From an uncultured Anaerococcus sp. (GTDB lineage: Bacteria > Bacillota > Clostridia > Tissierellales > Peptoniphilaceae), in contig NZ_CALTUX010000011.1 in NCBI RefSeq assembly GCF_943912825.1, positions 1 to 58,113 on the forward strand: a DNA stretch of 58,113 nucleotides, written 5' to 3'. Each line of letters begins with the position of its first letter. Within the stretch, counting starts at the first letter, position 1. Position numbers and translations under genes: made by a program. Below, piece by piece: positions 15,872 through 24,597 of this stretch. The notes under the pieces were generated by a model, which had not been told where the DNA came from, ran no database searches, and saw nothing but the letters and a program-made list of their open reading frames with translations.

Positions 15872-16006
15872 CTTGTCAATCTACTCGCAAAGCCCTAAAA
15901 CATCGCTAAATTTATTTCGATAAACTTATAAATTGACAAGGAGATTAGCATATTTTATAAAAAAATTATAAGAAGAATTTATTCTTAGGTCTAAAACCGG
16001 TATAAT
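15872..16006. promoter_or_regulatory. Divergent promoter region of the alanine symporter and ald
   Basis: On + a near-consensus promoter TTGACA (15933-15938), 17 bp, TATAAA (15956-15961) points to ald. A second TATAAT lies at 16001-16006. The inverted copy CTTGTCAAT (15872-15880) mirrors ATTGACAAG and gives a -35 TTGACA for the minus-strand symporter. TTTAT-TTCG-ATAAA (15911-15924) between them is a small palindrome that could bind a regulator. Confidence 0.5.
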
Positions 16007-16049
16007 GTAGAAGTAAAGACGAGTTTAACAGATTTAGAAAGGATATAAA

Positions 16050-17159
16050 ATGATTATAGGAATACCTAAAGAGATTAAAGACCAAGAATCTAGAGTGGCT
16101 GTAGTACCAGGTGCTGTGGCTGATTTAGTTAAAAATGGAAATGAAGTTTTAATAGAAAAGGGAGCAGGTGTTGGCTCTGGAATTAGCGATAAGGACTATG
16201 AAGAAGCAGGTGCAAAAATAATTGATAAGGCTGCTGATGTATGGGAGAAGGCTGAGATGATCTACAAGGTTAAGGAGCCTCTAAAGGAAGAATACAAATA
16301 CCTTAGAGAGGGACTTATCCTTTATGCCTACCTCCACCTAGCTGGAAATGCTGAGCTTACAGAAGAACTCCTTAAGAAAAAGGTAACTGCAATTGGTTTT
16401 GAAACTGTAGAAAAGGATAGAAAGCTACCACTTCTTCAACCAATGAGTGAGATTGCCGGTAGGATGGCTGTCCAAGAAGGGGCAAGATACCTAACTAAGC
16501 CTGAAGGTGGCAGGGGAATCCTTCTTCAAGGTGTGCCAGGAGTAAGACCTGCCCATGTTGTAATTGTAGGGGCTGGTACAGTAGGTACAGCGGCTACAAG
16601 GATAGCAGTAGGAATGGGAGCTAGGGTAACAGTTTTAGATGTAAATATCGATGCCCTAACCAAACTTCACAACCTCTTCCCAGATAAGATTGAAACCCTT
16701 TATTCAAATCCACTAAATATAGATGAGGCGGTAAGTGGGGCAGACCTTGTTATTTCAACAGTCCTAATCCCAGGTAGACGTGCTCCACAACTTGTAAAGG
16801 TAGATACAGTTAAGAAAATGAAAGAAGGATCTGTGGTAGTCGATGTTGCTATAGACCAAGGTGGTTCTACAGATATCACAAAAGATCACGCAACAAGCCA
16901 TACAGACCCAGTATTTAATAAATACGGTGTAATCTTCTATGCTGTAGCAAATATACCAGGTGCTGTAGCTATGACTTCAACTTATGCCCTATCTAATGCT
17001 ACAACCCTCTATGCTAAGGCAATAGGTAAGGATGGACTTAAGGCAGCTGTTGAGAAATTCCCAGAACTTAAGAGTGGAATCAACCTCTATGACGGCAAGG
17101 TAGTCCTTGAATCAATAGCAGAAGATACAGGCCACGAATTAGCTGAATTAAATCTTTAA
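16050..17159 (+). CDS. ald: Alanine dehydrogenase
   Basis: It catalyses NAD-dependent oxidation of L-alanine to pyruvate and ammonia in the cytoplasm. The 369-residue protein has MIIGIPKEIKDQESRVAVVP (Arg15, substrate), KVKEP (Lys74), YLHLAG (His96, catalytic), the Rossmann loop GAGTVGTAA and VAIDQGG (catalytic Asp). Length and motifs match the family throughout. The RBS AGAAAGGAT stands before the ATG. The divergent alanine symporter suggests a catabolic role. A terminator follows at once, so the gene is monocistronic. Confidence 0.96.
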   Translation: MIIGIPKEIKDQESRVAVVPGAVADLVKNGNEVLIEKGAGVGSGISDKDYEEAGAKIIDKAADVWEKAEMIYKVKEPLKEEYKYLREGLILYAYLHLAGNAELTEELLKKKVTAIGFETVEKDRKLPLLQPMSEIAGRMAVQEGARYLTKPEGGRGILLQGVPGVRPAHVVIVGAGTVGTAATRIAVGMGARVTVLDVNIDALTKLHNLFPDKIETLYSNPLNIDEAVSGADLVISTVLIPGRRAPQLVKVDTVKKMKEGSVVVDVAIDQGGSTDITKDHATSHTDPVFNKYGVIFYAVANIPGAVAMTSTYALSNATTLYAKAIGKDGLKAAVEKFPELKSGINLYDGKVVLESIAEDTGHELAELNL

Positions 17160-17173
17160 TAAAAAATAAAGGA

Positions 17174-17203
17174 CCAGGAAAACATGGAATTTCCTGGTTT
17201 TTT
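17174..17203 (+). terminator. ald terminator
   Basis: CCAGGAAA (17174-17181) pairs with TTTCCTGG (17190-17197), followed by six T. Confidence 0.88.
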
Positions 17204-17214
17204 ATTTGCTTGAA

Positions 17215-17242
17215 TATATTTTTAGGTATACCTAAAAATATA
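17215..17242. promoter_or_regulatory. Perfect 28-bp palindrome, probable DtxR/MntR operator
   Basis: Each half reads TATATTTTTAGGTA and the two halves are exact reverse complements, with no spacer. The centre TTAGGTATACCTAA matches the TTAGG-CCTAA pattern bound by DtxR-family metalloregulators. It stops 2 bp before the -35 of the metal-importer operon, whose last gene encodes such a regulator. Confidence 0.82.
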
Positions 17243-17244
17243 TT

Positions 17245-17272
17245 TTGACAAAATAAATAAAGGCGTTATAAT
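17245..17272 (+). promoter_or_regulatory. Promoter of the metal-importer operon
   Basis: TTGACA (17245-17250) and TATAAT (17267-17272) are both consensus, 16 bp apart. RBS AAGGAG precedes the ATG at 17304. Confidence 0.85.
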
Positions 17273-17303
17273 AAACTTAAGAAAAATTTTACAAGGAGTT
17301 ATT

Positions 17304-18278
17304 ATGACAAGGAAAATATTATTTAGCCTCCTAGCCTTACTTGTATTTGCAGGCTGCGGAGCTAAAACAAACAATACTGACAAAAGTGCAGAGACTAAAG
17401 AAGAAGTAAAGAGCGAAGAGAGCGTAGATTCTTCTAAGAAAAACATCACAGCTACAACCACCTTCATAGCCGACATGGTAAAGGAACTAATAGGCGATAG
17501 GGCAAATCTTTCAATGATTATCCCAGCTGGCGAAGACCCACACCTTTATGTGGCAAAGCCTGAAGATTATAACAAAATCAAGGATGCCGACCTAGTTTTA
17601 TACCACGGTCTTCACTTTGAAGGCAAGATGGTAGATGCCCTAGAAGCAAGCGGCTATGCTGTAACAGAGACCTTCCCTAAGGATAAGATTGGCCAAATGG
17701 ACCAAGATGGGGAGACTATAGTAGACCCACACTTCTGGTTTGATATAGACCTATATAAGGAAGCCTTCACCAATGCAGCTAACAAGTTAAAAGAGCTTTA
17801 TAAGGACGATGAGGAAGTGATTAAAGAAATTGACAAAAACCACGACAGGTATATAAAAGAGCTTGATGATCTTGATGAATATAACAAAAAAGAGCTTGCA
17901 AAAATTCCAGAAGAGTCAAGATACCTAATCACCCCACATGATGCCTTCAATTATTTCTCAAGAAGATATAATATTGAAGTATTAGCCCCACAAGGAGTTT
18001 CAACAGATTCTGAAGTATCAAATAAGGACCTTGAAGATACAGCAAGCTTCATAGCAGACCACAAGATCAAGGCGATTTTTGCAGAATCAACAACTAACCC
18101 AGAAAGAATGGAAAAGCTAAGAGATGTTGTAAAATCAAAGGGCTTTGATACAGAGGTTGTATCAGGAGAGGGTCAAGAATTATATTCAGACTCCCTATCC
18201 AAAGAAGGCGGGGAAGCTGACACCTTCATAAAAATGTACAAACACAATGTAGACCTAATAGTAGGTAAGCTTAAATGA
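17304..18278 (+). CDS. Metal-binding lipoprotein of a Mn/Zn ABC importer (TroA-like)
   Basis: This is the extracellular solute-binding lipoprotein of a cluster A-I importer. A signal peptide ends in lipobox VFAGC (Cys18). Metal ligands fit TroA: His80 in EDPHLY, His143 in DPHFWFD, His212 in TPHDAF and Asp296 in YSDSL. Three His plus one Asp is the TroA/ZnuA-like set, while PsaA-type Mn proteins use Glu at the third site, so Zn as well as Mn is possible. The His-rich loop of many ZnuA proteins is absent. The DtxR-type operator and regulator suggest manganese (or iron) control. Confidence 0.9.
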   Translation: MTRKILFSLLALLVFAGCGAKTNNTDKSAETKEEVKSEESVDSSKKNITATTTFIADMVKELIGDRANLSMIIPAGEDPHLYVAKPEDYNKIKDADLVLYHGLHFEGKMVDALEASGYAVTETFPKDKIGQMDQDGETIVDPHFWFDIDLYKEAFTNAANKLKELYKDDEEVIKEIDKNHDRYIKELDDLDEYNKKELAKIPEESRYLITPHDAFNYFSRRYNIEVLAPQGVSTDSEVSNKDLEDTASFIADHKIKAIFAESTTNPERMEKLRDVVKSKGFDTEVVSGEGQELYSDSLSKEGGEADTFIKMYKHNVDLIVGKLK

Positions 18279-18982
18279 GACCTGCAATAGAAGTAAAGAA
18301 CCTTTCCGTCTCTTACGAAAAAAACCAGGTACTATCTCAAATAGACCTTACTATCCCTCTAAATTCAAGAACAGCCATAGTAGGAGCAAATGGAGCAGGC
18401 AAGTCCACCCTACTTAAGGCTGTTCTTGGCCTAATTAAAAAGGACTCGGGCGAGGTCAAGATTTTGGGCAAAGACCTTAAGGATGCCAAGCTTGACCTAG
18501 CCTATGTTCCCCAAAAAGATTCGGTCAATTGGAATTTCCCTATAAGGGTTTATGATGTTGTAAAGATGGGAAGATTCCCTTATTTGGGTTCCTTTAAGAA
18601 ACTAAGAGCCATAGACAAGGAGAAAATTGACCATGCCATGGAAGAAATGGGAATCGCTGACCTAAAGGATAGGCAAATTTCAAAACTTTCTGGCGGTCAA
18701 AAGCAGAGGGTCTTCCTTGCAAGGGCCCTTGCCCAAGATGTGGACCTCTATATCCTAGATGAGCCCCTCACAGGTGTTGATATCAAAACAGAAGAGATAA
18801 TAGCCAAGGAATTTAAAAACCTCCAGGCCAAGGGCAAGACAATCATCTCAGTCCACCACAATATCTACAGCCTAAATAGGTATTTTGACCACCTTCTAGT
18901 TTTAAATGGAGGAGTCCAATATTCAGGTCCTCTTAATGTGGATGGCATTGATAGTCAGATAGATAAGGGATTTAGGGGCTAA
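18275..18982 (+). CDS. ATP-binding protein of the Mn/Zn ABC importer
   Basis: This 235-residue ATPase drives the importer. Walker A is GANGAGKST (37-45), the Q-loop lies in YVPQKDSVNWNFP, the signature is LSGGQKQR (138-145), Walker B is LYILDEP (158-164) and the switch His is in SVHHN. KDSVNWNFPI and VKMGRFPYLG are usual for the TroB/MntB/SitB group. The ATG overlaps the lipoprotein stop (ATGA), so the two are translationally coupled. Confidence 0.93.
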   Translation: MRPAIEVKNLSVSYEKNQVLSQIDLTIPLNSRTAIVGANGAGKSTLLKAVLGLIKKDSGEVKILGKDLKDAKLDLAYVPQKDSVNWNFPIRVYDVVKMGRFPYLGSFKKLRAIDKEKIDHAMEEMGIADLKDRQISKLSGGQKQRVFLARALAQDVDLYILDEPLTGVDIKTEEIIAKEFKNLQAKGKTIISVHHNIYSLNRYFDHLLVLNGGVQYSGPLNVDGIDSQIDKGFRG

Positions 18983-18983
18983 T

Positions 18984-19826
18984 ATGGATGTATTATTTTC
19001 ATACTCATTTAAAATCATAGCCATAGGGACAATTCTCCTTGCAAGTCTTGCAAGCCTTGTGGGAATTATCAATGTCTACAAGGACCAATCCCTAATCGGC
19101 GATGCCATGGGCCATTCGACCTATGCAGGCCTAGTTTTAGCCTTTATCCTAACAGGTATGAAGTCTAGTTGGGTCCTATTGATTGGGGCCTGCCTATCTG
19201 CGGCTCTTTCCTATTTTTTGATAGAATATTCAAGCAAGAATACAAAAATAGGCCCAGATGCAAATATGGCCATATACTTGTCGGGATTTTTTGGCCTAGG
19301 ACTTGTTTTAAAGTCTTATATTCAGGGCAATCCAGCCTTTGCATCATCCAGGCAAGCAGGCCTAGATAATTACATCTTCGGCCAAGCTGCCTATCTTTTG
19401 GAAGATGACATCTGGCTAATAGGAGGAGTTCTTCTTATTGCCCTGATAATTTTTGCCTTAAATTACAGGCATATCAAGGCCTATCTCTTTGATCCGGAAT
19501 TTGCTTATATGGTAAATATAAATACAAAAATCCTGGATAGCTTGGTATTATTTATCACAATCCTAACCATAGGTGTGGGCATAAAGGCAGTTGGGGTTAT
19601 TCTCATTGCATCCTTTATGGTTCTACCGACACTCGCAGCTAGTAAGCTTTCACACTCCTTTGGCAGGGTTTTGGCCATATCTATTGTAATTTCAGCCCTT
19701 TCAGCCTTTATAGGTTCTTATATTTCAACAATCTATAGCGGGTTTTCGACAGGGCCTACCATAATAATTATCCAGGCAAGCTTTGCTATCCTTGCCCAAA
19801 TTATAAAAATTCTAAGGAGGAAGTAA
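18984..19826 (+). CDS. Permease of the Mn/Zn ABC importer (first)
   Basis: This 280-residue ABC-3 type permease has eight or nine hydrophobic segments. It contains LASLASLVGIINVYKDQSLIGDAMGHST, whose GDAMGHS is the ATPase-contact and family hallmark, and the late motif IKAVGVILIASFMVLPTLAA. It starts 1 bp after the ATPase stop. With the next gene it should form a heterodimeric membrane channel. Confidence 0.93.
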   Translation: MDVLFSYSFKIIAIGTILLASLASLVGIINVYKDQSLIGDAMGHSTYAGLVLAFILTGMKSSWVLLIGACLSAALSYFLIEYSSKNTKIGPDANMAIYLSGFFGLGLVLKSYIQGNPAFASSRQAGLDNYIFGQAAYLLEDDIWLIGGVLLIALIIFALNYRHIKAYLFDPEFAYMVNINTKILDSLVLFITILTIGVGIKAVGVILIASFMVLPTLAASKLSHSFGRVLAISIVISALSAFIGSYISTIYSGFSTGPTIIIIQASFAILAQIIKILRRK

Positions 19827-20734
19827 TGACAGATGCACTCATAGTTTTAATACTCACATCCATATCATGTTCGCTACTTGGAATATTTTTGATTTTAAGA
19901 AAGCTATCCATGATGACAGATGCCATCAGCCACTCAGTCCTTTTAGGCATAGTTTTGGCCTTTTTCCTAGTTAGGGATTTGGATAGCCCACTTCTAATAA
20001 TCGGGGCAAGCCTTATGGGCCTTGTGACCGTATTTTTGATAGAATCTATCGGCAAACTTAAACTTGCCAAGCTTGATGATGCCACAGCCATAGTCTATCC
20101 CCTTCTATTTTCTATAGCGGTCATCCTAATTAGTAAATTTTTTAGAAATGTCCACCTAGATACAGATATAGTCATGATGGGCGAGGTAATTTTCTCATCC
20201 ATGATAAGGACACAAATTTTTGGGATAGAGGTGTCAAAATCAATCCTTGAAGCGGCCTTAAGCCTAATATGCGTTATAGCTTTCATCGGTATATTTTATA
20301 GGAAATTAAAGATAGGAAGTTTTGATGAAGAATTTGCATCTCTTGTTGGAATTTCAACAGGTCTTATCTTTTATAGCCTGATGACAATTACATCCTTTGT
20401 GGCAGTTACATCCTTTAACAATGTCGGGGCGATAATTGTAATTTCGTTTTTCATAGGGCCGGCTGCAATTGCTCTTTTATTTGCGAGAAGCCTTAGGGAA
20501 GCTTTTTTGCTAGCGACTCTTGCTTCTCTTATTAATCCAAGCCTTGGATTTTTCCTAGCCATAAGGCTTAATGTATCCATAACAGGTATGATTGCAACAA
20601 TCAATATGGCTTCCTACTTAGCTTTAATCATCATAAAGAAGTATATTTTAGATAGGAGTATAAATTATGGAAAAAATCAATCCTCAAAGAGAGGACTATC
20701 TAACAATAATATACAAATTGATGCAGGAAAATGA
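19826..20734 (+). CDS. Permease of the Mn/Zn ABC importer (second)
   Basis: This second ABC-3 permease has 302 residues. SCSLLGIFLILRKLSMMTD and MTDAISHSVLLG correspond to the GDAMGHST region of its partner, and FNNVGAIIVISFFIGPAAIA is the later hallmark. ATG overlaps the previous stop (ATGA-type). Its last 22 codons overlap the regulator gene by 68 nt. That Ser/Asn-rich tail (KNQSSKRGLSNNN) is not expected in the family and looks like an extension gained when an older stop was lost. Confidence 0.92.
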   Translation: MTDALIVLILTSISCSLLGIFLILRKLSMMTDAISHSVLLGIVLAFFLVRDLDSPLLIIGASLMGLVTVFLIESIGKLKLAKLDDATAIVYPLLFSIAVILISKFFRNVHLDTDIVMMGEVIFSSMIRTQIFGIEVSKSILEAALSLICVIAFIGIFYRKLKIGSFDEEFASLVGISTGLIFYSLMTITSFVAVTSFNNVGAIIVISFFIGPAAIALLFARSLREAFLLATLASLINPSLGFFLAIRLNVSITGMIATINMASYLALIIIKKYILDRSINYGKNQSSKRGLSNNNIQIDAGK

Positions 20735-21329
20735 TAAAATCACCAACAAGGATATTTCCCAAGCCCTTGACATAAGCCCACCATCAGTCACAGAGATGCT
20801 TAAGAAACTCAAGGCTGAGGGCCTAATTAAGGATGATAAGACAAATCTTCTTACAGATAAGGGAGTAAGTCTGGCAAGAGTCCTAATTTCAAAGCATAGG
20901 CTTTGGGAATATTTTCTCCAGGAGACCTTGGATTATTCGTGGAAAGATGTCCACGAAATAGCAAATAAGCTCCAATCGGCCACTCCAGATGACCTTTTAG
21001 ATAAGCTAAATGACTTTTTAGGTCACCCTAAATATTGTCCCCACGGATCGGTTATCTATATAAATAACGAAGGCACGGGTCGTGACCTAGTGAGGATGAG
21101 CGAGGCTAAGACAGGAGCGATCTACACCATAAGAAGGATAAGGGATGAGCGTAGTCTTTTAAATTATGCAGAGTCCATGGGAATAGATATAGGCGATAGG
21201 GTGAAAATTATAAAATTTGATCCCTTTGATATGACTGCCATCATTGAAAAAGATGGAAGTGAAAAGAGGATTTCGCCAAAGGCCTGCGTGGATATATATT
21301 TGCTAGAGGAAGATGATGGAGATAAATAA
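20667..21329 (+). CDS. DtxR/MntR-family metal-dependent repressor
   Basis: This 220-residue regulator has an N-terminal winged helix (PQREDYLTIIYKLMQEN, then DISQALDISPPSVTEMLKKL as the recognition helix), a dimerisation domain (KHRLWEYFLQETLDYSW with DVHEIANKLQ, CPHG) and a C-terminal FeoA/SH3-like domain (about 150-215), as in full-length MntR/IdeR/TroR. AGGAG precedes the ATG at 20667, so the start is sound despite the overlap with the permease. It probably binds the palindrome at 17215-17242 when loaded with metal and shuts off its own operon. Confidence 0.9.
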   Translation: MEKINPQREDYLTIIYKLMQENDKITNKDISQALDISPPSVTEMLKKLKAEGLIKDDKTNLLTDKGVSLARVLISKHRLWEYFLQETLDYSWKDVHEIANKLQSATPDDLLDKLNDFLGHPKYCPHGSVIYINNEGTGRDLVRMSEAKTGAIYTIRRIRDERSLLNYAESMGIDIGDRVKIIKFDPFDMTAIIEKDGSEKRISPKACVDIYLLEEDDGDK

Positions 21330-22242
21330 AAAACGCTTCAGGGATTTTGATTCCTATATGAAGCTCAAATTTAATAAAAAAATTATAAAGCTCCCACTTG
21401 ACGGGGGCTTTACTTGTCCAAATAGGGATGGGAGTCTATCAAGTGATGGCTGTATCTTCTGTTCAGAATCAGGGTCAGGAGAGTGGACCTATGGGAAAAA
21501 ATCTCTTCATGATCAAATAGCCTACCAGAAAAATCGCTTGTCAAAGCCAGGCAGGGATGAGGCATATCTTGCCTATTTTCAAAATTTTACAAACACCTAC
21601 GGGCCCATTGACAAATTAAGAAAAATCTACTATGGTGTACTTGAAGAAGAAAATATTATAGGTCTTGCCATTGCAACCAGGGCGGATTGTTTAAATGACG
21701 AGGTTCTTGACCTTTTGGAAGAGCTATCAAAGAAGACCTTTCTAATAGTAGAGCTTGGCATGCAAAGTGTAAATGATAGGACTCTAAGGCTTATAAATAG
21801 GGGCTATGATCATGCGATCTTTGACTCTGGAATTCGTAAATTACACGCTAGGGGAATTAAGACCCTAGTCCATTTGATAATTGGCCTGCCATTTGAAACA
21901 AAAGATGATTACAAAAATGCTATTAACTATATAAATGAGATAAGGCCTTGGGGAATCAAAATCCACAACCTCTATATAGAAAAGGACACAAGGCTTGAAA
22001 AATTCTACAAGGACCATGACATATCTTATGAGATGACAGATGATGCTTATGTGAAAATCATAGTAGAAATTCTCACTCATTTGGATAAGGATATTGTAAT
22101 TAACAGGCTTACAGGAGATGGGCTGAGGGATGCTATAGCCTATCCTTCCTGGGCTAAGAACAAGGGCAAGATTCTAACAAAAATTGACAAGATGCTAAAG
22201 GAAAAAGACCTAAGACAGGGGGATTTATGGAAAGAAAATTAA
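21313..22242 (+). CDS. Radical SAM protein, YhcC/TIGR01212 family
   Basis: This 309-residue protein opens FRDFDSYMKLKFNKKIIKLP, the family start. The iron-sulfur cysteines are in FTCPNRDGSLSSDGCIFC, spaced wider than the usual CxxxCxxC, which is typical of TIGR01212. It continues with VELGMQSVNDRTLRLINRGYDH and HLIIGLPFETKDD, both usual radical SAM elements. The reaction of this family is not established. It overlaps the end of the repressor gene, probably by read-through transcription of the metal operon. Confidence 0.88.
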   Translation: MMEINKKRFRDFDSYMKLKFNKKIIKLPLDGGFTCPNRDGSLSSDGCIFCSESGSGEWTYGKKSLHDQIAYQKNRLSKPGRDEAYLAYFQNFTNTYGPIDKLRKIYYGVLEEENIIGLAIATRADCLNDEVLDLLEELSKKTFLIVELGMQSVNDRTLRLINRGYDHAIFDSGIRKLHARGIKTLVHLIIGLPFETKDDYKNAINYINEIRPWGIKIHNLYIEKDTRLEKFYKDHDISYEMTDDAYVKIIVEILTHLDKDIVINRLTGDGLRDAIAYPSWAKNKGKILTKIDKMLKEKDLRQGDLWKEN

Positions 22243-22832
22243 ACAGCAAATTTTATACAAATAGCTTAACAAGTGACGGCCTTTATACAGACAGGACTAA
22301 GACCCTACTTTTGGTAGTAGATATCCAACCAAAGCTAATGGTAAGTGTAGAAGAAGGCGAGAGGGTGACAAAAAATACAGTCGGCCTAATAAAGGCCTTT
22401 AAGGCTTATGACCTTCCTATCATAGCCACAGAACAATATCCAAAGGGCCTTGGCAGGTCTGATGAGAGGATACTTGCTGAGCTTGATGGTGAGAAAATTT
22501 TCCCAAAGACAAGCTTTAATGCCCTAATTCCAGAAGTTTTGGACTTCATCAAGGACAAAGATATTAAAAATGTTGTAGTAACTGGTGCTGAAGGCCACAT
22601 CTGTATCTACCAAACAATAAGAAGCCTCCTAGATTTGGGCCTTAATGTATTTTATGTAGATGATGCCATTGGCTCATTTACTAATGAGCTAAAAGATGGT
22701 GCCAAGGCTTCTCTAAGAGATATGGGAGCAGTCCTTGTAAATACTGAGTTAATCTTATTTGACCTAGCAATTGATAGCAAGGATTCTAATTTCAAATTGA
22801 TTTCAAATCTAGTAAAAGAATTAAGAAAGTAG
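22227..22832 (+). CDS. Cysteine hydrolase (isochorismatase/YcaC-like)
   Basis: This 201-residue protein carries the triad of the family: Asp32 (LLVVDIQPKLM), Lys94 (FPKTSF) and Cys126 (GAEGHICIYQT). The GAEGHIC-QT motif and the missing nicotinamidase metal site place it with the YcaC-type hydrolases of unknown substrate. It overlaps the radical SAM gene by 16 nt and is followed 6 bp later by phnA, so the three are one transcript. Confidence 0.85.
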   Translation: MERKLNSKFYTNSLTSDGLYTDRTKTLLLVVDIQPKLMVSVEEGERVTKNTVGLIKAFKAYDLPIIATEQYPKGLGRSDERILAELDGEKIFPKTSFNALIPEVLDFIKDKDIKNVVVTGAEGHICIYQTIRSLLDLGLNVFYVDDAIGSFTNELKDGAKASLRDMGAVLVNTELILFDLAIDSKDSNFKLISNLVKELRK

Positions 22833-22838
22833 GAGATA

Positions 22839-23177
22839 ATGACAAATTTACCAAAATGTCCGGCCTGTGGTGAAAATTTCACCTACCAAGACGGCCATAT
22901 GTATGTTTGCCCGATATGTTTTCACGAATGGTCAGATGAAGCACCAGTAGAAGAAGAGAATAAGCTAAGAGATGCCGTAGGCAATATTATAGAAAATGGT
23001 GCCAAGGCCACAATCATCAAAGACCTTAAGATGGGATCTGAAGTTGTAAAGCAAGGAAGCAAGGTCACAAATGTAAGAATCTTAGATGAAGAAGTAAATG
23101 GCCACGACATAGACGGCAGGGTAGAAGGTTTTGGAAGTCTTTACCTAAAATCATCTGTAATAAAAATTGTAAAATAA
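22839..23177 (+). CDS. PhnA/YjdM zinc-ribbon protein
   Basis: This 112-residue protein has four cysteines in two pairs, CPACGENFTYQDGHMYVCPIC, then FHEWS and the PhnA SH3-like domain with VGNIIENGAKATIIKDLKMG and VKQGSKVTNVRI. The DGR-EGFGSLYLKSSVIKIVK end is the family signature. Despite the old phosphonate name, no phosphonate genes are nearby and no enzyme activity is established. A terminator follows. Confidence 0.92.
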   Translation: MTNLPKCPACGENFTYQDGHMYVCPICFHEWSDEAPVEEENKLRDAVGNIIENGAKATIIKDLKMGSEVVKQGSKVTNVRILDEEVNGHDIDGRVEGFGSLYLKSSVIKIVK

Positions 23178-23181
23178 TAAT

Positions 23182-23222
23182 TTCCCCAAGTTGATATAAA
23201 ATTAACTTGGGGAATCTTTTTT
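23182..23222 (+). terminator. Terminator after phnA
   Basis: TTCCCCAAGTT (23182-23192) pairs with AACTTGGGGAA (23204-23214), followed by TCTTTTTT. Confidence 0.88.
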
Positions 23223-23287
23223 ATAATTTCTGTATCAGGCCCATAACTTAGGGTATAATGACCTAAGATTACAAGCAAAGGAAAATT

Positions 23288-24595
23288 ATGAAAATTAAAA
23301 GAATTTTGGCAATCGTCTTTGTCTTTGCCCTTTCTTTTATAGGAAGCAAATTTGCCCTTGATTTCTTAAACCAAAGGACAGATCCAACCTATGCAGGCAG
23401 TGGCTTTGAAGATAATGCCGTAAAGAAAAGTGATAATGAATATTTAATCCTCATGGTCGGTGTCGACCAGGCAGCCGGTGAGGAAAACAACGAAGACTTT
23501 ACAAGGACAGATACAATCATGCTCCTTAAGGCCAATACCAAGGATGGTACAATCAAGCTCTTATCAGTGCCTAGAGACTCTAGGGTTAAGATAAGGACAG
23601 GCTTTGATAAGGTCAACCACGCCCACGCCTTTGGCGGCATAGAGCTAACTCTCCAAACCCTAAGAAACTTCTTAGGCCTTGATATAGACTATTATGTCCA
23701 AATCAACTACAAGGCCCTAATAAATATAGTAGATGCCATAGGTGGAGTGGACTATGAAGTCCCAGAAGGCGTTGAGATAGATAAGTGGAACCTCCACGTA
23801 AGACCAGGCATGAACCACTTTAATGGAACAGAGACCATGTGGTATCTAAGGACAAGACACATCTACCTAAATGGAGATATAGGAAGGGTTGGAGCTCAAC
23901 AAGATTTCCTAAAGGCTATGGTAGACCAGGCAGTCCAAAAATCCAAACAAATGAATTTGATGACCGTAGTATCAACCTACATCAAATATGTAAAAACCAA
24001 CCTACCAATGTCTATAATAGCAGATCTTTTAGCAAATATCGACAGTTTCTCATCAGATAAGGTAGAAACCTTCACAGTGCCAGGTCATGAACAAACCATA
24101 AATGGTACAAGCTATTATATACCAGATGTAGAAGAAACTTGGACCATAAGGGATAAGGTATTTGCTGACTTTAAACTATCCAAGTGGAAGGAAGAGGACT
24201 CAGGCTTTGTAATAAGCGATGAAGAAGAAAGTAGCGAAGAAACATCGGCTGATACCAAGACCTTCATACCAAACCTAGCCAAACCACAGCCAAGTACCGA
24301 GGCTCCAGTTTATAACCAAAACACCAACTATAACAGGTCCTATAATAACAATTCTTATAATTACAACAACAATAACTATAAGAACAACAATTCTTACAAT
24401 AATTCCAATAATCAGAATTATTATTATGAAGAAAATACCGAAGAAGCGCCAAGCCCAGCCCCAGCTGAGCCGGCTCCTGCTCCAGCACCGGCACCAGCTC
24501 CTGCCCCAGAAGCTCCAGAGCCAAGCCATTCAAATGCTGTAGAATATGAACCAATGCCAAGTATAGATGAAATAAGCCCATCAGAAGGTGAGTAG
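23288..24595 (+). CDS. LytR-CpsA-Psr (LCP) family protein with low-complexity tail
   Basis: LCP enzymes transfer glycopolymers from lipid carriers to peptidoglycan outside the membrane. One N-terminal membrane anchor (about 4-24) is followed by the LCP domain: LMVGVDQAAGEENNEDFTRTD, LSVPRDSRVKI, INYKALINIVDAIGGVDYEV and WYLRTRH--GDIGRVGAQQ. The conserved Arg and Asp residues for pyrophosphate lipid binding are present. From about residue 330 the chain is an Asn/Tyr-rich repeat, then an Ala-Pro repeat of about 15 dipeptides. This tail is like a cell-wall-spanning linker and is not part of the usual fold. Confidence 0.9.
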   Translation: MKIKRILAIVFVFALSFIGSKFALDFLNQRTDPTYAGSGFEDNAVKKSDNEYLILMVGVDQAAGEENNEDFTRTDTIMLLKANTKDGTIKLLSVPRDSRVKIRTGFDKVNHAHAFGGIELTLQTLRNFLGLDIDYYVQINYKALINIVDAIGGVDYEVPEGVEIDKWNLHVRPGMNHFNGTETMWYLRTRHIYLNGDIGRVGAQQDFLKAMVDQAVQKSKQMNLMTVVSTYIKYVKTNLPMSIIADLLANIDSFSSDKVETFTVPGHEQTINGTSYYIPDVEETWTIRDKVFADFKLSKWKEEDSGFVISDEEESSEETSADTKTFIPNLAKPQPSTEAPVYNQNTNYNRSYNNNSYNYNNNNYKNNNSYNNSNNQNYYYEENTEEAPSPAPAEPAPAPAPAPAPAPEAPEPSHSNAVEYEPMPSIDEISPSEGE

Positions 24596-24597
24596 AT

